NCBI GenBank assembly: GCA_016793245.1
Contig: JAEUHW010000141.1
Location: 1 to 47,198, forward strand
DNA from: Planctomycetota bacterium
Lineage (GTDB): Bacteria > Planctomycetota > UBA1135 > JADKAF01
Direction: 5' to 3'
Length of the DNA stretch: 47,198 bases
How positions within the stretch are numbered: the first letter of the stretch is position 1; every line of letters starts with the position of its first letter. Under the pieces are notes generated by a model that ran no database searches, was not told where the DNA came from, and saw only the letters and a list, made by a program, of their open reading frames with translations. Position numbers and translations under genes: made by a program. Shown one piece after another: positions 16,384 to 25,299 of this stretch.

Positions 16384-16953
16384 TCAGGCCACGCGCCCTT
16401 GGCCCAGGTCGTCTCTGCCCGCGTCGCCGGCGTTCGCTTCGCGCTCCAGTAGGTCGGAGAAATCGTAGACGTAGGAGAGGCGCTCTCGCATCACGATCGC
16501 GTAGCTCATCTGCGCGAGGCAGCGCAGCTCGTCGTGCTGCTCGAGCTCGAGCCCGCGGAGGCGGGGCTGATGCAGGATGAAGCAGCGCTGGAAGAGCCCG
16601 CCGTGATCGTAGGCCTGCGGCGCGACATCTCCCGAGAGCTCGAGAGGCAAGCGGCCCGCGACGAAGGCGCGGATCGGGACGCGGGGCCGTTCGGCGACGA
16701 GGTGCCGGCGATAGTGATCGCTGCCGGTGTCGATGAGCTCGTGCGCGAGGATCAGCTCGCGCCACGCGATCGAGACGCGCGGCGTCTCGAAGCGCTCGCG
16801 CGTGCGCACATCCACGAGCGTCGCGTCGACCACCGGCACGAACCCGCGCCGCCAACCATCGAGCGCCTGAGAGAGGCGGCCGTGCTTGCCTTCGAAGCGC
16901 CCCTTGATCAGGAAGGTGTCGGTGAGGAAGAGGTCTTCGACGAGTTTGAACAT
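16384..16953 (-). CDS. Hypothetical protein (189 aa) overlapping folC
   Basis: No family recognised. The N-terminus (MFKLVEDLFLTDTFLIKGRF) followed by GRLSQALDGWRRGFVPVVDATLVDVRT suggests a beta-sandwich-like domain. The centre has RVSIAWRELILAHELIDTGS, and the C-terminal part has FQRCFILHQPRLRGLELEQH and LAQMSYAIVMRERLSYVYDF. There is no signal peptide or transmembrane helix. Its ATG lies 46 bp inside the 3' end of folC in another frame, so translation is probably coupled. The mixed composition supports a real gene; the function is unknown. Confidence 0.7.
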   Translation of the reverse strand: MFKLVEDLFLTDTFLIKGRFEGKHGRLSQALDGWRRGFVPVVDATLVDVRTRERFETPRVSIAWRELILAHELIDTGSDHYRRHLVAERPRVPIRAFVAGRLPLELSGDVAPQAYDHGGLFQRCFILHQPRLRGLELEQHDELRCLAQMSYAIVMRERLSYVYDFSDLLEREANAGDAGRDDLGQGRVA

Positions 16954-18323
16954 GGCGGGGAGGCTCTGGCGAGGAGCTCTGGGCGGAGCTCGCCGACGAG
17001 GTAGAGGGACCCGGTCACGAGGATCGGATCCGTTGCGGGCGACCCGAGCTCCTCTCGGAGCTCTACCGCGCGGCGCCAGGCTTCGGGAGCGCTCGCGACG
17101 GCGCTGGAGGGGATGCCGTCGGCCCGGAGCTGTGCCGCGAGATCGGCGGGTCGCGTCGCGCGGGGATTGTCCTCGGCGCGCGTCGCCACCGCGTAGGCCA
17201 GATGGGGGGCCAGCGGTGCGAAGACGCCGGAATGGAGCTTATCCCGCGCGGCGCCGATCACCGCGACGAGGCGTCGTTCGGGAAAATTCTTCCGCAGCGC
17301 GGCGGCCAGCGCGACGAAGGCCTCGTCGTTGTGCGCGCCATCGAGCAGCGCGGGCGTCGAGCCTCGCAAGAGCTCGAAGCGTCCGGGGACGCGCAGATCG
17401 TCGCCCGACCCCTCGAGCCACGGCGCGATGTCCGGCAGTTTGCCGCGCTCGGCGCCGGCCTCCAGCAGAGCCAGCGCGATCGCGAGGTCCTTCGCGTGGA
17501 AGGGCACGGCGTACGGCAAGCGCGCGCGCAACGTCCGGCCGCGCCAGGTCTCGACGCGCACCTCTTGCTCGTCGTCCCCATGGCTCCAATGGAAGTCCTG
17601 GCCGAGCACGCGGAGCGGGGCGCCGACCTCGGCGGCGTGCGCGGCGATCGCATCGAACGCCGGATGCGCGCGCTCGATTCCCACGACCAGAGGACGATCC
17701 CGCTTGGCGATGCCGGCCTTCTCGCGACCGATCGCGGGCAAGCTCCGCCCGAGCACCTTCATATGATCGAAGGAGATGCTCGTGATCGCCGTGGCCTCCG
17801 GCAGCACGATGTTCGTGGAGTCGAGCCTCCCGCCCATCCCGACCTCGATCACCGCCGCATCGACGCGCGCCGCGCGAAACGCGAGGAACCCGGCGAGCGT
17901 CATGAGATCGAAGAACGACGCGAGCTCGCCCTCCGCGCAGCTCGCGCAAGCCCGCGCGAGCTCGTCGAGATGCGCCGCGAAGCGCTGCGGATCGATCGGC
18001 TGACCGTCGATCGCGATCCGCTCGCAGAGATGGGAGAGATGTGGAGAGACGTAGAGACCGGTCTTGTAGCCCGCGCGGCGCAGGAGGGCCGCGGCGAAGG
18101 CGCAGGTGGAGCCCTTGCCCTTCGTTCCTGCCACGTGCAGGGTCGGCACCGCCAACTCGGGATGATCGAGTGCGGCGGCGAGGGCGCGCATGGCGACGAG
18201 ATGCGGCGTCGCGCGCGGGGTCGGTCCGCGCTCGAAGTCGGTCTTCTGCCGCAGCCAGGCCAGCGCAGATTCGAAGTCGGCGAACGGGGGCACGCCCGCG
18301 GAGGGGCGAAGCTCGGAGGTCAT
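16908..18323 (-). CDS. folC: Bifunctional folylpolyglutamate/dihydrofolate synthase
   Basis: The 471-residue product is a Mur-ligase-fold FolC. The P-loop GTKGKGST is at about 66-73, followed by YVSPHL, the IEVGMGGRLDSTN stretch and the C-terminal-domain DGAHND motif. FolC adds glutamate to dihydropteroate and to tetrahydrofolate in the cytoplasm, using ATP. Length is close to the family's 420-450, plus a C-terminal extension of about 30 residues (ending SSSPTPS) that reads over the start of the 189-residue gene; the last part is Ser-rich and not conserved-looking. It heads the long minus-strand run. Confidence 0.95.
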   Translation of the reverse strand: MTSELRPSAGVPPFADFESALAWLRQKTDFERGPTPRATPHLVAMRALAAALDHPELAVPTLHVAGTKGKGSTCAFAAALLRRAGYKTGLYVSPHLSHLCERIAIDGQPIDPQRFAAHLDELARACASCAEGELASFFDLMTLAGFLAFRAARVDAAVIEVGMGGRLDSTNIVLPEATAITSISFDHMKVLGRSLPAIGREKAGIAKRDRPLVVGIERAHPAFDAIAAHAAEVGAPLRVLGQDFHWSHGDDEQEVRVETWRGRTLRARLPYAVPFHAKDLAIALALLEAGAERGKLPDIAPWLEGSGDDLRVPGRFELLRGSTPALLDGAHNDEAFVALAAALRKNFPERRLVAVIGAARDKLHSGVFAPLAPHLAYAVATRAEDNPRATRPADLAAQLRADGIPSSAVASAPEAWRRAVELREELGSPATDPILVTGSLYLVGELRPELLARASPPCSNSSKTSSSPTPS

Positions 18324-18469
18324 GCGCGTCGGGCCGCGAGTGGGGGAAGAACTTTCCGAGCGCCGCCGGAGGCGAGAGCGCTCGGGAGATCAAGTTCTCG
18401 CGAGGCGGGGTCGATCTCAAGGGCCTGGCTTCCTCCGAGGGGGGAGCTCTTCCTCGGCCCGAGGCTTCG

Positions 18470-19387
18470 ATGTCCCTGCTGCGCCTACCTTTGCTGCTGG
18501 CCGCCATGTGCGCGGCCTCCGCCGTTCCGGCCCAGCAGAAGGAAGAGCCCGAGCTCAGCTGGCGCATCGTCCTGCGCAGTGGCGCCTATCTCAACGGACA
18601 GCTCTTGCGGCAGGACGCGCTGGAGATCGAGCTCGTCGATCGAGAGGGCAATCAAGTCGTCGTCGAGCGCGAGCTCGTGGCGCGCGTGGAGTGTCTGAAG
18701 GGCACCGTGACGGCGAAGGTCGGGGAGCTCGAGATCGAGGAGCGCGACCGGGTGGAGGCCCGCGATGCCGGCGCGCGCGCGACGAGGCGCGCCGTGGCGA
18801 CGCTCTCCGACGCGGAGGTCGTGCAGCGAGCGTTCGGGGAGCTCGCGGCCAAGCTGCAAGCCGACGACGCGCAGCCTTTCGCGCCCGAGGAGCTCGGTCG
18901 AGGGCGTTGGAAATGGAGCGCGCCCGGTCAGAGCACGGATCCGGCCGGGTTCACCTACGCAACGGAACGACCGTCGGTGAAGCAGGTGCGCGAGATCGGC
19001 TCGCTGATCTTCCACTTGGAACGCGACGAACGCGCGGCCGGGATCGCGTGGGTGCCCTATCGCTGGGACCCCAAGCGGGCGGACTGGACGCTGCGTGCGC
19101 ATTGCCCGCCGGCGCTCCGCCTCTACCGCGAGCTCGTCGAGCAACGGGCCCTCCTCGATCGCCAGGCGGAGGCGCTCGCTCGCGTCGATGCGCGTTGGCG
19201 CTCGCTGCCGCCCGCCGAGGCCAAGCGCGCTCAGGAGCAACGCTTGCTGGAGCAGACGCGCGAGGGCTACGAAGAAGTGCTGCGGCGCTACCTCGCCAAC
19301 GCCGAGAGGGCGCGCGCGTTCGTGAAGGCGAAGGTCGCGCTGCCGGCGCTGGACGGAGCCGCAGGAAAGGAAGGCGCGTTGCGCTGA
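18470..19387 (+). CDS. Exported hypothetical protein (305 aa)
   Basis: A signal peptide (MSLLRLPLLLAAMCAASAVPAQQ) precedes a short beta-rich domain: WRIVLRSGAYLNGQLLRQDA, then IELVDREGNQVVVERELVARVE. The pattern is similar to the small SH3/Sm-like segment at the N-terminus of the DUF481 protein at 25300. The rest is helical and charged, with an Arg/Glu-rich coiled-coil-like stretch (QALARVDARW through EEVLRRYLANAERARAFVKAKV). No enzyme motif. It is read divergently from folC and is followed 50 bp later by the Nudix-like gene. Confidence 0.7.
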   Translation: MSLLRLPLLLAAMCAASAVPAQQKEEPELSWRIVLRSGAYLNGQLLRQDALEIELVDREGNQVVVERELVARVECLKGTVTAKVGELEIEERDRVEARDAGARATRRAVATLSDAEVVQRAFGELAAKLQADDAQPFAPEELGRGRWKWSAPGQSTDPAGFTYATERPSVKQVREIGSLIFHLERDERAAGIAWVPYRWDPKRADWTLRAHCPPALRLYRELVEQRALLDRQAEALARVDARWRSLPPAEAKRAQEQRLLEQTREGYEEVLRRYLANAERARAFVKAKVALPALDGAAGKEGALR

Positions 19388-19437
19388 GGGCTCGCGCTTT
19401 CGTCGATCGGGCCGTCCGGCCGATCGGAGAGGCAGAG

Positions 19438-19899
19438 ATGGTGCCTCGTCCTCGATGCCATTGGAGTAGGGGGCTTGCCGCGATGGAGATCGGCCACGGA
19501 GTTCGCGTCTTCGTCTACCACTTCGCTGCCTCGGGCTTGGAGTTCCTGCTGCTGCGGCCGAAGCCGAGCCAGGAGAGCTTCTGGGGCCCGATCCGCGGCG
19601 TGATCCAACCCGCGGAGAACCTGGAGCGCGCCGTGCTGCGCAACGTGCGCCAGGAGATCGGTCTCAGCCGCGCCGAGCAGCTCGTCGATCTCGAGCTCCG
19701 CGAAGTGAGCTCGTTCGGCGACTTCCAACAGGTGGATTGGCTCTTCGGTCTCCAGGCCCCGTCCTCGCTCCAGCAGCTCGCGCCCGCGCCGGACATCGCC
19801 GAGTGGCAGTGGGCGGTGTTCCCCTCGATCTACGAGCGGCTCGACTCCGACGTGAACCGCCGCGCGGTGATGCGGCTGCAGACGCTGCTCGCGGGCTGA
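19438..19899 (+). CDS. Nudix-fold protein with degenerate Nudix box
   Basis: The 153-residue product shows the Nudix fold: a first strand (VRVFVYHFA), FLLLRPKP, then the box at 54-76. Against the consensus GX5EX7REUXEEXGU, Gly54, Glu60, Arg68, Glu73 and Gly75 are kept, but the RE pair is Arg68-Asn69 and the EE pair is Gln72-Glu73. Two of the glutamates that normally hold the catalytic metal are therefore missing, and hydrolysis may be weak or lost. Two starts are possible: 19438, preceded by GGAGAGG, and 19483, which begins MEIGHGVRVFV directly at the fold; I cannot decide between them. The role is unknown. Confidence 0.8.
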   Translation: MVPRPRCHWSRGLAAMEIGHGVRVFVYHFAASGLEFLLLRPKPSQESFWGPIRGVIQPAENLERAVLRNVRQEIGLSRAEQLVDLELREVSSFGDFQQVDWLFGLQAPSSLQQLAPAPDIAEWQWAVFPSIYERLDSDVNRRAVMRLQTLLAG

Positions 19900-19916
19900 C
19901 CGCGGCGTCTTCGATC

Positions 19917-21032
19917 TCAGTCCGCGGTTCGATCCGCGGGCGCGTCCGCGTCGATCGGACGCTGCTCCTGGCGCAGCCGCGCCACTTCCGCTTCGAGGCC
20001 CTGCAGCTTCCTCGCGAGCTCGGGCAGGTCTTCGATCGAGCGCTGCAGGCGAATGAAGTCGCGCAAGTTGCGCGCGGGAAAGCCGAAGACGCGCAGACCC
20101 TCGGGGATGTTCTCCATCACGCCGCTGCGCCCGCCGATCTGGGCGCCGCGTCCGACGTGTAGGTGCCCGGCGACGGCCGCCTGACCGGCGAGGACCGCGT
20201 CGTCGCCGATGGTGACGCTGCCGGAGAGGCCGACCTGCGCGATCAGCAGCACGTTGCGGCCGATCTGCACGTTGTGAGCGATGTGCACCAGGTTGTCGAT
20301 CTTCGTGCCCGAGCCGATCACGGTGTCGCCGAGCGCGCCGCGATCGATGCACGAGTTGGCGCCGATCTCGACGTCATCGCCGATGCGCACGCCGCCGATC
20401 TGCGCCACCTTCTCGTGGCGGTCGCCGACGCGCACGAAGCCGAAGCCGTCGGAGCCGATCACGACGCCCGAGTGCAGGAGACAGCGCGCGCCGATCGAGA
20501 CCCCGCCGCGGATCGAGACGTGGGGATAGATGTAGCCGTCGGCGCCGACGCTGCTGCCCTGGCCGACGAAGACGTGGCTGCGCAGCACGGCTCCCGCGCC
20601 GATCGAAGCGCCGCTCTCGATGGTGCAGTGCGGTCCGACCGTCGCGGTCGGATGAACCGAGGCGTCTTCGGCGACCGCGGCGGTCTCGTGGATGCCTGGC
20701 TCGAGGCGATCGCAGGACGGGAAGAAGAGCCCGAGCACGCGCTGGAACGCGATGCGCGCCTCCGGCACGCGCACGATGGCGGCGCTGGCCGCCTCGACGT
20801 TCAGGCCTTCTTGCACGAGCAGCAGGCCCGCGCGGGACTGCGCCGCCGCGGCGGCGTACTTGCCGTCGCTCACGAAGGAGACTTGGTCCTCGCGCGCGTG
20901 GTCCAGGGCCGCGGGCCCGCGGATCTCGCGCCCGGCGTCGCCCACCAACGGCGCCTCCAGGAACGCGGCGATCGCGTCGGCGCGCAGAACGGGGGGGCGA
21001 TGCTCGATGCGGCGCGGCGGTCGGTGGGGCAT
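19917..21032 (-). CDS. lpxD: UDP-3-O-acyl-glucosamine N-acyltransferase
   Basis: The 371-residue product is LpxD, third enzyme of lipid A synthesis, which N-acylates UDP-3-O-acyl-GlcN in the cytoplasm using acyl-ACP. An N-terminal uridine-binding domain (to about 115) is followed by a left-handed beta-helix of hexapeptide repeats (for example [20 protein letters not shown]) and the catalytic region [15 protein letters not shown] with the active-site histidine. A C-terminal helical tail ([20 protein letters not shown]) completes it. It implies a Gram-negative outer membrane with lipid A or a relative. The remaining lpx genes are not in view. Confidence 0.95.
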   Translation of the reverse strand: MPHRPPRRIEHRPPVLRADAIAAFLEAPLVGDAGREIRGPAALDHAREDQVSFVSDGKYAAAAAQSRAGLLLVQEGLNVEAASAAIVRVPEARIAFQRVLGLFFPSCDRLEPGIHETAAVAEDASVHPTATVGPHCTIESGASIGAGAVLRSHVFVGQGSSVGADGYIYPHVSIRGGVSIGARCLLHSGVVIGSDGFGFVRVGDRHEKVAQIGGVRIGDDVEIGANSCIDRGALGDTVIGSGTKIDNLVHIAHNVQIGRNVLLIAQVGLSGSVTIGDDAVLAGQAAVAGHLHVGRGAQIGGRSGVMENIPEGLRVFGFPARNLRDFIRLQRSIEDLPELARKLQGLEAEVARLRQEQRPIDADAPADRTAD

Positions 21033-21117
21033 GCGGTGATGGCGGACGCGGGGGCGCGGATTGTGTCTTCGGGTTCCGCCTCGAACAAGGGCGGGGGCTG
21101 CACACTCGCTGCCGACC

Positions 21118-21123
21118 TATAAT
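21118..21123 (+). promoter_or_regulatory. Possible -10 element
   Basis: A consensus TATAAT stands out in GC-rich sequence 60 bp upstream of the ATG at 21183. No good -35 hexamer is found at 16-18 bp, so the promoter call is tentative. Confidence 0.4.
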
Positions 21124-21182
21124 CCGCCCGGGCTCCGCTCCTTGCCTCGAACCCCTCGCCGCCGCGGCCGTTCTGCGTCCGC

Positions 21183-22676
21183 ATGCGCCGGAATCCATTC
21201 ATGCCCCCGCTCTCCCCTCGCTCCTCGCGCGATCCGCGCGTCCTCGTCACCGGGCGCGACAACTTGCGCATCCTGGTGATGGCCGTGCTCGGCGTGATCG
21301 CGCTGTCCGGATATCTGTTCGTGCAGCGGCAGACGAAGCGCGCGGAGAGCAGCGAGAAGCTGGAGGAGATGACGGAGGCGCCGGAACGCGCGGCGAAGCT
21401 GGCGCAGGAGCGCGAGGCCGCGACGGCCGCGGTGTCGGAGCTCCGCAGCGACTTGCGCCAGCGCTTCGAAGGCGTCGAGAAGATCGAGCGCAGCTTGAGC
21501 GCGGAGCAAGATGCCGCGCTCGCCGAGATCGCCGCGCGGCTGCATCGCGCGAGCTCGAGCGCGCTGCAGGGCAGAGCGCGGCGGCCGGTTTCGGAGCTCT
21601 TCGACGCCAGCACCGCGGCGTCGCGGCGCGGCGAGTTCTTCGAGCTCCACGGGACCTTGGTCGGCGACACCTGGACGCGTCCCGTCGGCGGGACGAGGAC
21701 GGTGGTGGGCTTGCTCCGCCCGGAGATCGAGCTCGGGAAGCAAGCCGATCAGCCGGTGGCATTCGTGGCTCACCTTCTGCTCGCGGGCGCTGCGGACAGC
21801 GCCGGCGAGGCCTCGAGCGACGCCACCTGGCGCGATGGAACCTGGGTGCGCGTGCGCGGGCTCTACGCCTTCGATTACGCGTTCTGGGGCCGTCTGCCGG
21901 CAGGGGAGACCGCGCCGCTCCTCGTCGCCGGCGAGGTCACGCCGTCGCAGCCCTCCTCGCCGTTGCGCGGCGACCTCACCCAGGCGGAGCTCAACTCCAG
22001 CTTCGAGTATCTCGACGTCTACTTCCCGACGCGTCACAACGGCGGTCAGCCGGTGGAGCAAGGCCAGCCGCGCGACGTGCAGGACGATGTCTTCCTCGCC
22101 TTCGCGCAGCTCGCGCTGGCGCACGCCGACGAGCCGTTCGATGAAGGCGCGGAGCTCCTCTTCAAGGAGATGACGAAGCGCTTCTACGACGACCCGCAGG
22201 CCGAGCGGGGCAAGCGCTTTCGCATCCAGGGGCGAGTCGGTCGCGTCGAGGAGGTCCTCGTCGGTTCCAATCCCTTCCGCATCGAGCGCAAGCAATTCCT
22301 CTTCCTGGGCGGTCGCTACGGCTACCTCTGGATCGAATCGCCGTTGCTCTTCGACGTGAAGGAAGGCGACGTCGTCGAGGTCGAGGCCTACTTCGCTTCG
22401 CGCATGTACTACAAGTCGCGCGACGGGATGCTGGATCGCCCCTACTTCGTCGCGCGCGCTCTGCGTCCGTTCCGGCCGGAGGAATCCGCGGGGACCGAGT
22501 TCTGGTCGAGCTTTTGGCCGAAGTTCTTGCTCGTGAGCACGCTTGGCCTCTTCGCATTCTTCTTCTACATCCTCTTCCGCGATCGCAAGCGCAGCGAGCT
22601 CGCTCACGCTCAGTTGATCGAGATGCGCCGGCGTCGCCGCGCGCAAGAGGCCGGCCAGCCGGTGTCGCGCCCTTGA
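21183..22676 (+). CDS. Two-TM membrane protein with coiled coil, unknown function
   Basis: The 497-residue product has an N-terminal transmembrane helix at about 29-47 (LRILVMAVLGVIALSGYLFV) and a coiled coil at about 50-120 (SEKLEEMTEAPERAAKLAQ onward). A large probably extracytoplasmic region follows with two OB-like beta stretches (GEFFELHGTLVGDTW and GKRFRIQGRVGRVEEVLVG). A second helix is at about 443-462 (FLLVSTLGLFAFFFYILF), and the tail is basic and cytoplasmic. The second ATG at 21201 is an alternative start. It is coupled by a 4-nt overlap to aroB, but no functional link is evident. I do not recognise the family. Confidence 0.8.
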   Translation: MRRNPFMPPLSPRSSRDPRVLVTGRDNLRILVMAVLGVIALSGYLFVQRQTKRAESSEKLEEMTEAPERAAKLAQEREAATAAVSELRSDLRQRFEGVEKIERSLSAEQDAALAEIAARLHRASSSALQGRARRPVSELFDASTAASRRGEFFELHGTLVGDTWTRPVGGTRTVVGLLRPEIELGKQADQPVAFVAHLLLAGAADSAGEASSDATWRDGTWVRVRGLYAFDYAFWGRLPAGETAPLLVAGEVTPSQPSSPLRGDLTQAELNSSFEYLDVYFPTRHNGGQPVEQGQPRDVQDDVFLAFAQLALAHADEPFDEGAELLFKEMTKRFYDDPQAERGKRFRIQGRVGRVEEVLVGSNPFRIERKQFLFLGGRYGYLWIESPLLFDVKEGDVVEVEAYFASRMYYKSRDGMLDRPYFVARALRPFRPEESAGTEFWSSFWPKFLLVSTLGLFAFFFYILFRDRKRSELAHAQLIEMRRRRRAQEAGQPVSRP

Positions 22677-23800
22677 GCGAAGCGGAGCGCGAGCTCTCCT
22701 GGCGCCACGAGCGCGGGTCGACACGGCTCCTCCTCGGCTCCGGGGCCTTCGAGCGCCTGCTCGCGGAGCGATCGCGGCACCTCGATCGCGCTCCGCTGCT
22801 CCTCGTCGACGAGAGCGTGCTCGAAGGGCATCGCGAGCGCATCGATTCGATTGCTGGGACCTGGAGCGGAGCCGCGGTCGTCGCGGTTCCCGGCGGAGAG
22901 CGCGCGAAGTGCTTCGCGGAGCTCGAACGCGTGCTCGAGGCCTGCGCCGAGCGAAAGCTCCCTCGCGATGGCGTCCTGATCGCCATCGGCGGAGGAGCCT
23001 GCACCGATCTCGCGGGGCTCGCCGCGGCGCTCTGGATGCGCGGGGTCGCATGGCTCGCCGTGCCCACGACCCTGCTCGCGCTCGTCGATGCCTCGGTCGG
23101 TGGCAAGACCGCGATCAACCTCGGCGCGGCGAAGAACCTGGTCGGGACCTTCCACGCGCCGCAGCAGGTCGCGCTCGATCCGAGCTTCCTCGTCACGCTG
23201 CCTCGCGCCGAGCTGCGGAGCGGCTTGGCCGAGGTCGTGAAAGCGGCGCTGCTCTCCGCGGACGATAGCTTCGCGGAGCTGGAGCGCTTCGATCCCGAGA
23301 CGGAGCTCCGCTCTTCGCGCTGGCTCGAGGTGATCGAGCGCGCGGTGCGCTTGAAGATCGCGGTCGTCGAAAGCGACGAGCGCGAGTCCGGTCCGCGGCG
23401 AGCCCTGAACCTCGGCCACACGCTGGCGCACGGCTTGGAGCAGGAGCGCGGCTTCGGCGCGCTGCGCCACGGCGATGCCGTCGCGATCGGTCTCGTCGCC
23501 GCGTGCGACTTCGCGGTGGCGCGCGGCCTCTTCACGCCGGCGCAGCGCGCGCGGGTCGTCGCCTTGCTGGCGCGCTTCGGATTGCCGCTCTCGCCGCCGC
23601 GCGACCTCGATGTCTCCGCGGTGCTGCGCGCGCTGCTGCTCGACAAGAAGATCGAGGGCGGTCGGCTGCGCTACGTGCTGCCTCGCGGCCTGCCGGCTGC
23701 GGCTCCCGGTGCGGTCGCGTTCGTCGAGGACGTGAGCGCCGCCGAAGTCGAGCGCTGGCTCTACTCCTCGATCGAGAGCTCCAGCTCGGTCAGCCAGTAG
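22673..23800 (+). CDS. aroB: 3-dehydroquinate synthase
   Basis: The 375-residue product is AroB, which converts DAHP to 3-dehydroquinate, the second step of the shikimate pathway, using NAD and a divalent metal. Visible motifs are PGGERAK, the NAD-binding AIGGGACTDLAGLAAALWMRG, VPTTLLALVDASVGGKTAIN, KNLVGTFHAPQ, AEVVKAALL, and the metal-ligand segment RRALNLGHTLAHGLE with GDAVAIGL. The start is a TTG overlapping the previous stop (TTGA), which fits the beginning of homology. The last 40 bp overlap the 3' end of a convergent gene, and the C-terminal Ser-rich tail (SSIESSSSVSQ) lies in that overlap. Confidence 0.95.
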   Translation: MSEAERELSWRHERGSTRLLLGSGAFERLLAERSRHLDRAPLLLVDESVLEGHRERIDSIAGTWSGAAVVAVPGGERAKCFAELERVLEACAERKLPRDGVLIAIGGGACTDLAGLAAALWMRGVAWLAVPTTLLALVDASVGGKTAINLGAAKNLVGTFHAPQQVALDPSFLVTLPRAELRSGLAEVVKAALLSADDSFAELERFDPETELRSSRWLEVIERAVRLKIAVVESDERESGPRRALNLGHTLAHGLEQERGFGALRHGDAVAIGLVAACDFAVARGLFTPAQRARVVALLARFGLPLSPPRDLDVSAVLRALLLDKKIEGGRLRYVLPRGLPAAAPGAVAFVEDVSAAEVERWLYSSIESSSSVSQ

Positions 23801-25197
23801 CGCGCCGCGGCCGGCGCGCCGGGGGCGAGAGAGAGCATGAGCATGTGGGGCTGCTGGGCGCGGAAGTGCTCCGTGAGGTCGAAGCTCTGCTCCGAGCAGC
23901 GCTCGCTCCGGGGAATCGCGGTGCTCGCATCGAGGACCATCCCGCGATCGATGGTGACGAGGATGCCGCAGGCGCTGTCGCCTTCCGGGGCTTCGAGGCG
24001 GTGGCGCAGGCGCAGCGACGCAGAGCTCACGGTCTGCGGGACCTCGAACTCCAGGAGCAGCACTCCGGTGCCCGAGATCGCGAAGGCGCCCTGACCTTCC
24101 GCGCGACGTTCGAGGGCGACTTCTTCGCTCCAGGGGCCCAGGGATCCGCGGGCGAGCTTCACTTGGCCTCCCTCGAAACGCAGGGCGGCGCCGCGGTTCG
24201 CGGGTCGATCTTTGGAGCCGCTTCCCGCCGACCTCCTCTGATGGAGGCGAAAGCCCGCGGGAAAGACGTTGGGCTCCTGCGTGCCGATCTTGAGCTCGGG
24301 GAAGCGGAGCTTCATCGCGGCCTGGGCGCCGAGTCGAAGGGTGCGGGGACTGGCCCGGTCGAGCTGTGCCAGCGCTTGGCGCGCCCGGTCGAGCTCGGGC
24401 ACGAGCTCCGCGGCGAGCGAGCTCCAGCCGTCTCGGAGCGCCGCGAGCAGGCGCTCTCGCGAGCCCTCGCTCCCGAGGCGCGTGCGCGCATCGATCTCGG
24501 TGCGCAGCAGCTCGTGCGGGTGATTCGAATGCCCGAGGGCGGCGAGCAAGCCGGCGAGCTCCAAGCTCGAAGGCGGCGGCGTGTCCGAGCCCGGCTGGCG
24601 AGCGATCACGGGGCCGAGCGCGAAGAGCAGCTCGTGCTCGCCGCGGGCTTGCGCCCACTCCAGCACCGTCGAGGCTCGGCTGACCTGGGGATCGCGAAGT
24701 CTCTCGCCCCAGGCGCGACTACCCAAGCGCACTTCGGCTTCGTCCCAAGCGGCCTCGCTCGCGAGCGGCGCATCCCAGGCGGCCTCGGGCTGGCGCGGAG
24801 CGATCTCCTTCCTCCAGCTCTGTTCGCACGTGTCGAACACGCGCTGGGCGAGCGCGTGTCGAGTCTCGCCGATCCAGACGATGTCCTGTCGCCCTTCGCC
24901 GAACGAGAAGCGTTGCCCGAGGGGGCGATCGACCACGTTCCCCGCGAAGTAGCCGAAGGGGATCGGGCGACCCCAGAGCTCGAGGCTCGCGGGCTGCGCG
25001 AAGATGCGATGGTGATAGGGCGGAGCTCCGCTCGCGAGAGGGAGGTTCCAGCCGATGGTGCGGGGGGACCAGAGGCCGAGTGGATCATGCGCCGTGCGCC
25101 GTACTTCCGGCTGCTGGGCCGAGGCGAGTTCACTCGGGAGCACGGCGAGGGCCGAGGTCCAGAAGAGGGAGCGCAAGAGACGCCACGGGCTCGTCAT
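23761..25197 (-). CDS. Exported hypothetical protein (478 aa)
   Basis: A signal peptide (MTSPWRLLRSLFWTSALAVLPSELASAQ) precedes an unrecognised mature protein. The first half contains Pro/Trp-rich segments (RPIPFGYFAGNVVDRPLGQR), a helical central part (VLEWAQARGEHELLFALGPVIA and an Ala/Leu/Arg-rich stretch), and the C-terminal 150 residues look like a jelly-roll or carbohydrate-binding-type sandwich (FAISGTGVLLLEFEVPQTVS, then ACGILVTIDRG). The 3' end overlaps aroB on the opposite strand by 40 bp. It is read divergently from the DUF481 gene. Confidence 0.75.
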   Translation of the reverse strand: MTSPWRLLRSLFWTSALAVLPSELASAQQPEVRRTAHDPLGLWSPRTIGWNLPLASGAPPYHHRIFAQPASLELWGRPIPFGYFAGNVVDRPLGQRFSFGEGRQDIVWIGETRHALAQRVFDTCEQSWRKEIAPRQPEAAWDAPLASEAAWDEAEVRLGSRAWGERLRDPQVSRASTVLEWAQARGEHELLFALGPVIARQPGSDTPPPSSLELAGLLAALGHSNHPHELLRTEIDARTRLGSEGSRERLLAALRDGWSSLAAELVPELDRARQALAQLDRASPRTLRLGAQAAMKLRFPELKIGTQEPNVFPAGFRLHQRRSAGSGSKDRPANRGAALRFEGGQVKLARGSLGPWSEEVALERRAEGQGAFAISGTGVLLLEFEVPQTVSSASLRLRHRLEAPEGDSACGILVTIDRGMVLDASTAIPRSERCSEQSFDLTEHFRAQQPHMLMLSLAPGAPAAARYWLTELELSIEE

Positions 25198-25252
25198 GAA
25201 CAGTACCTGGATCGCGAGCGGCCCATCTTCTACCATCCCGCCGCCCCCTGCA

Positions 25253-25271
25253 CCCGCTTCGCCGAAGCGGG
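25253..25271 (+). other. Small hairpin in the leader of the DUF481 gene
   Basis: An 8-bp perfect stem CCCGCTTC/GAAGCGGG with the 3-nt loop GCC lies 29 bp before the ATG at 25300, in the 102-bp gap between divergent genes. It could be a leader structure; no function is assigned. Confidence 0.35.
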
Positions 25272-25299
25272 CCTGCCGAGTTCGCCTTCCGAGGTCTTC

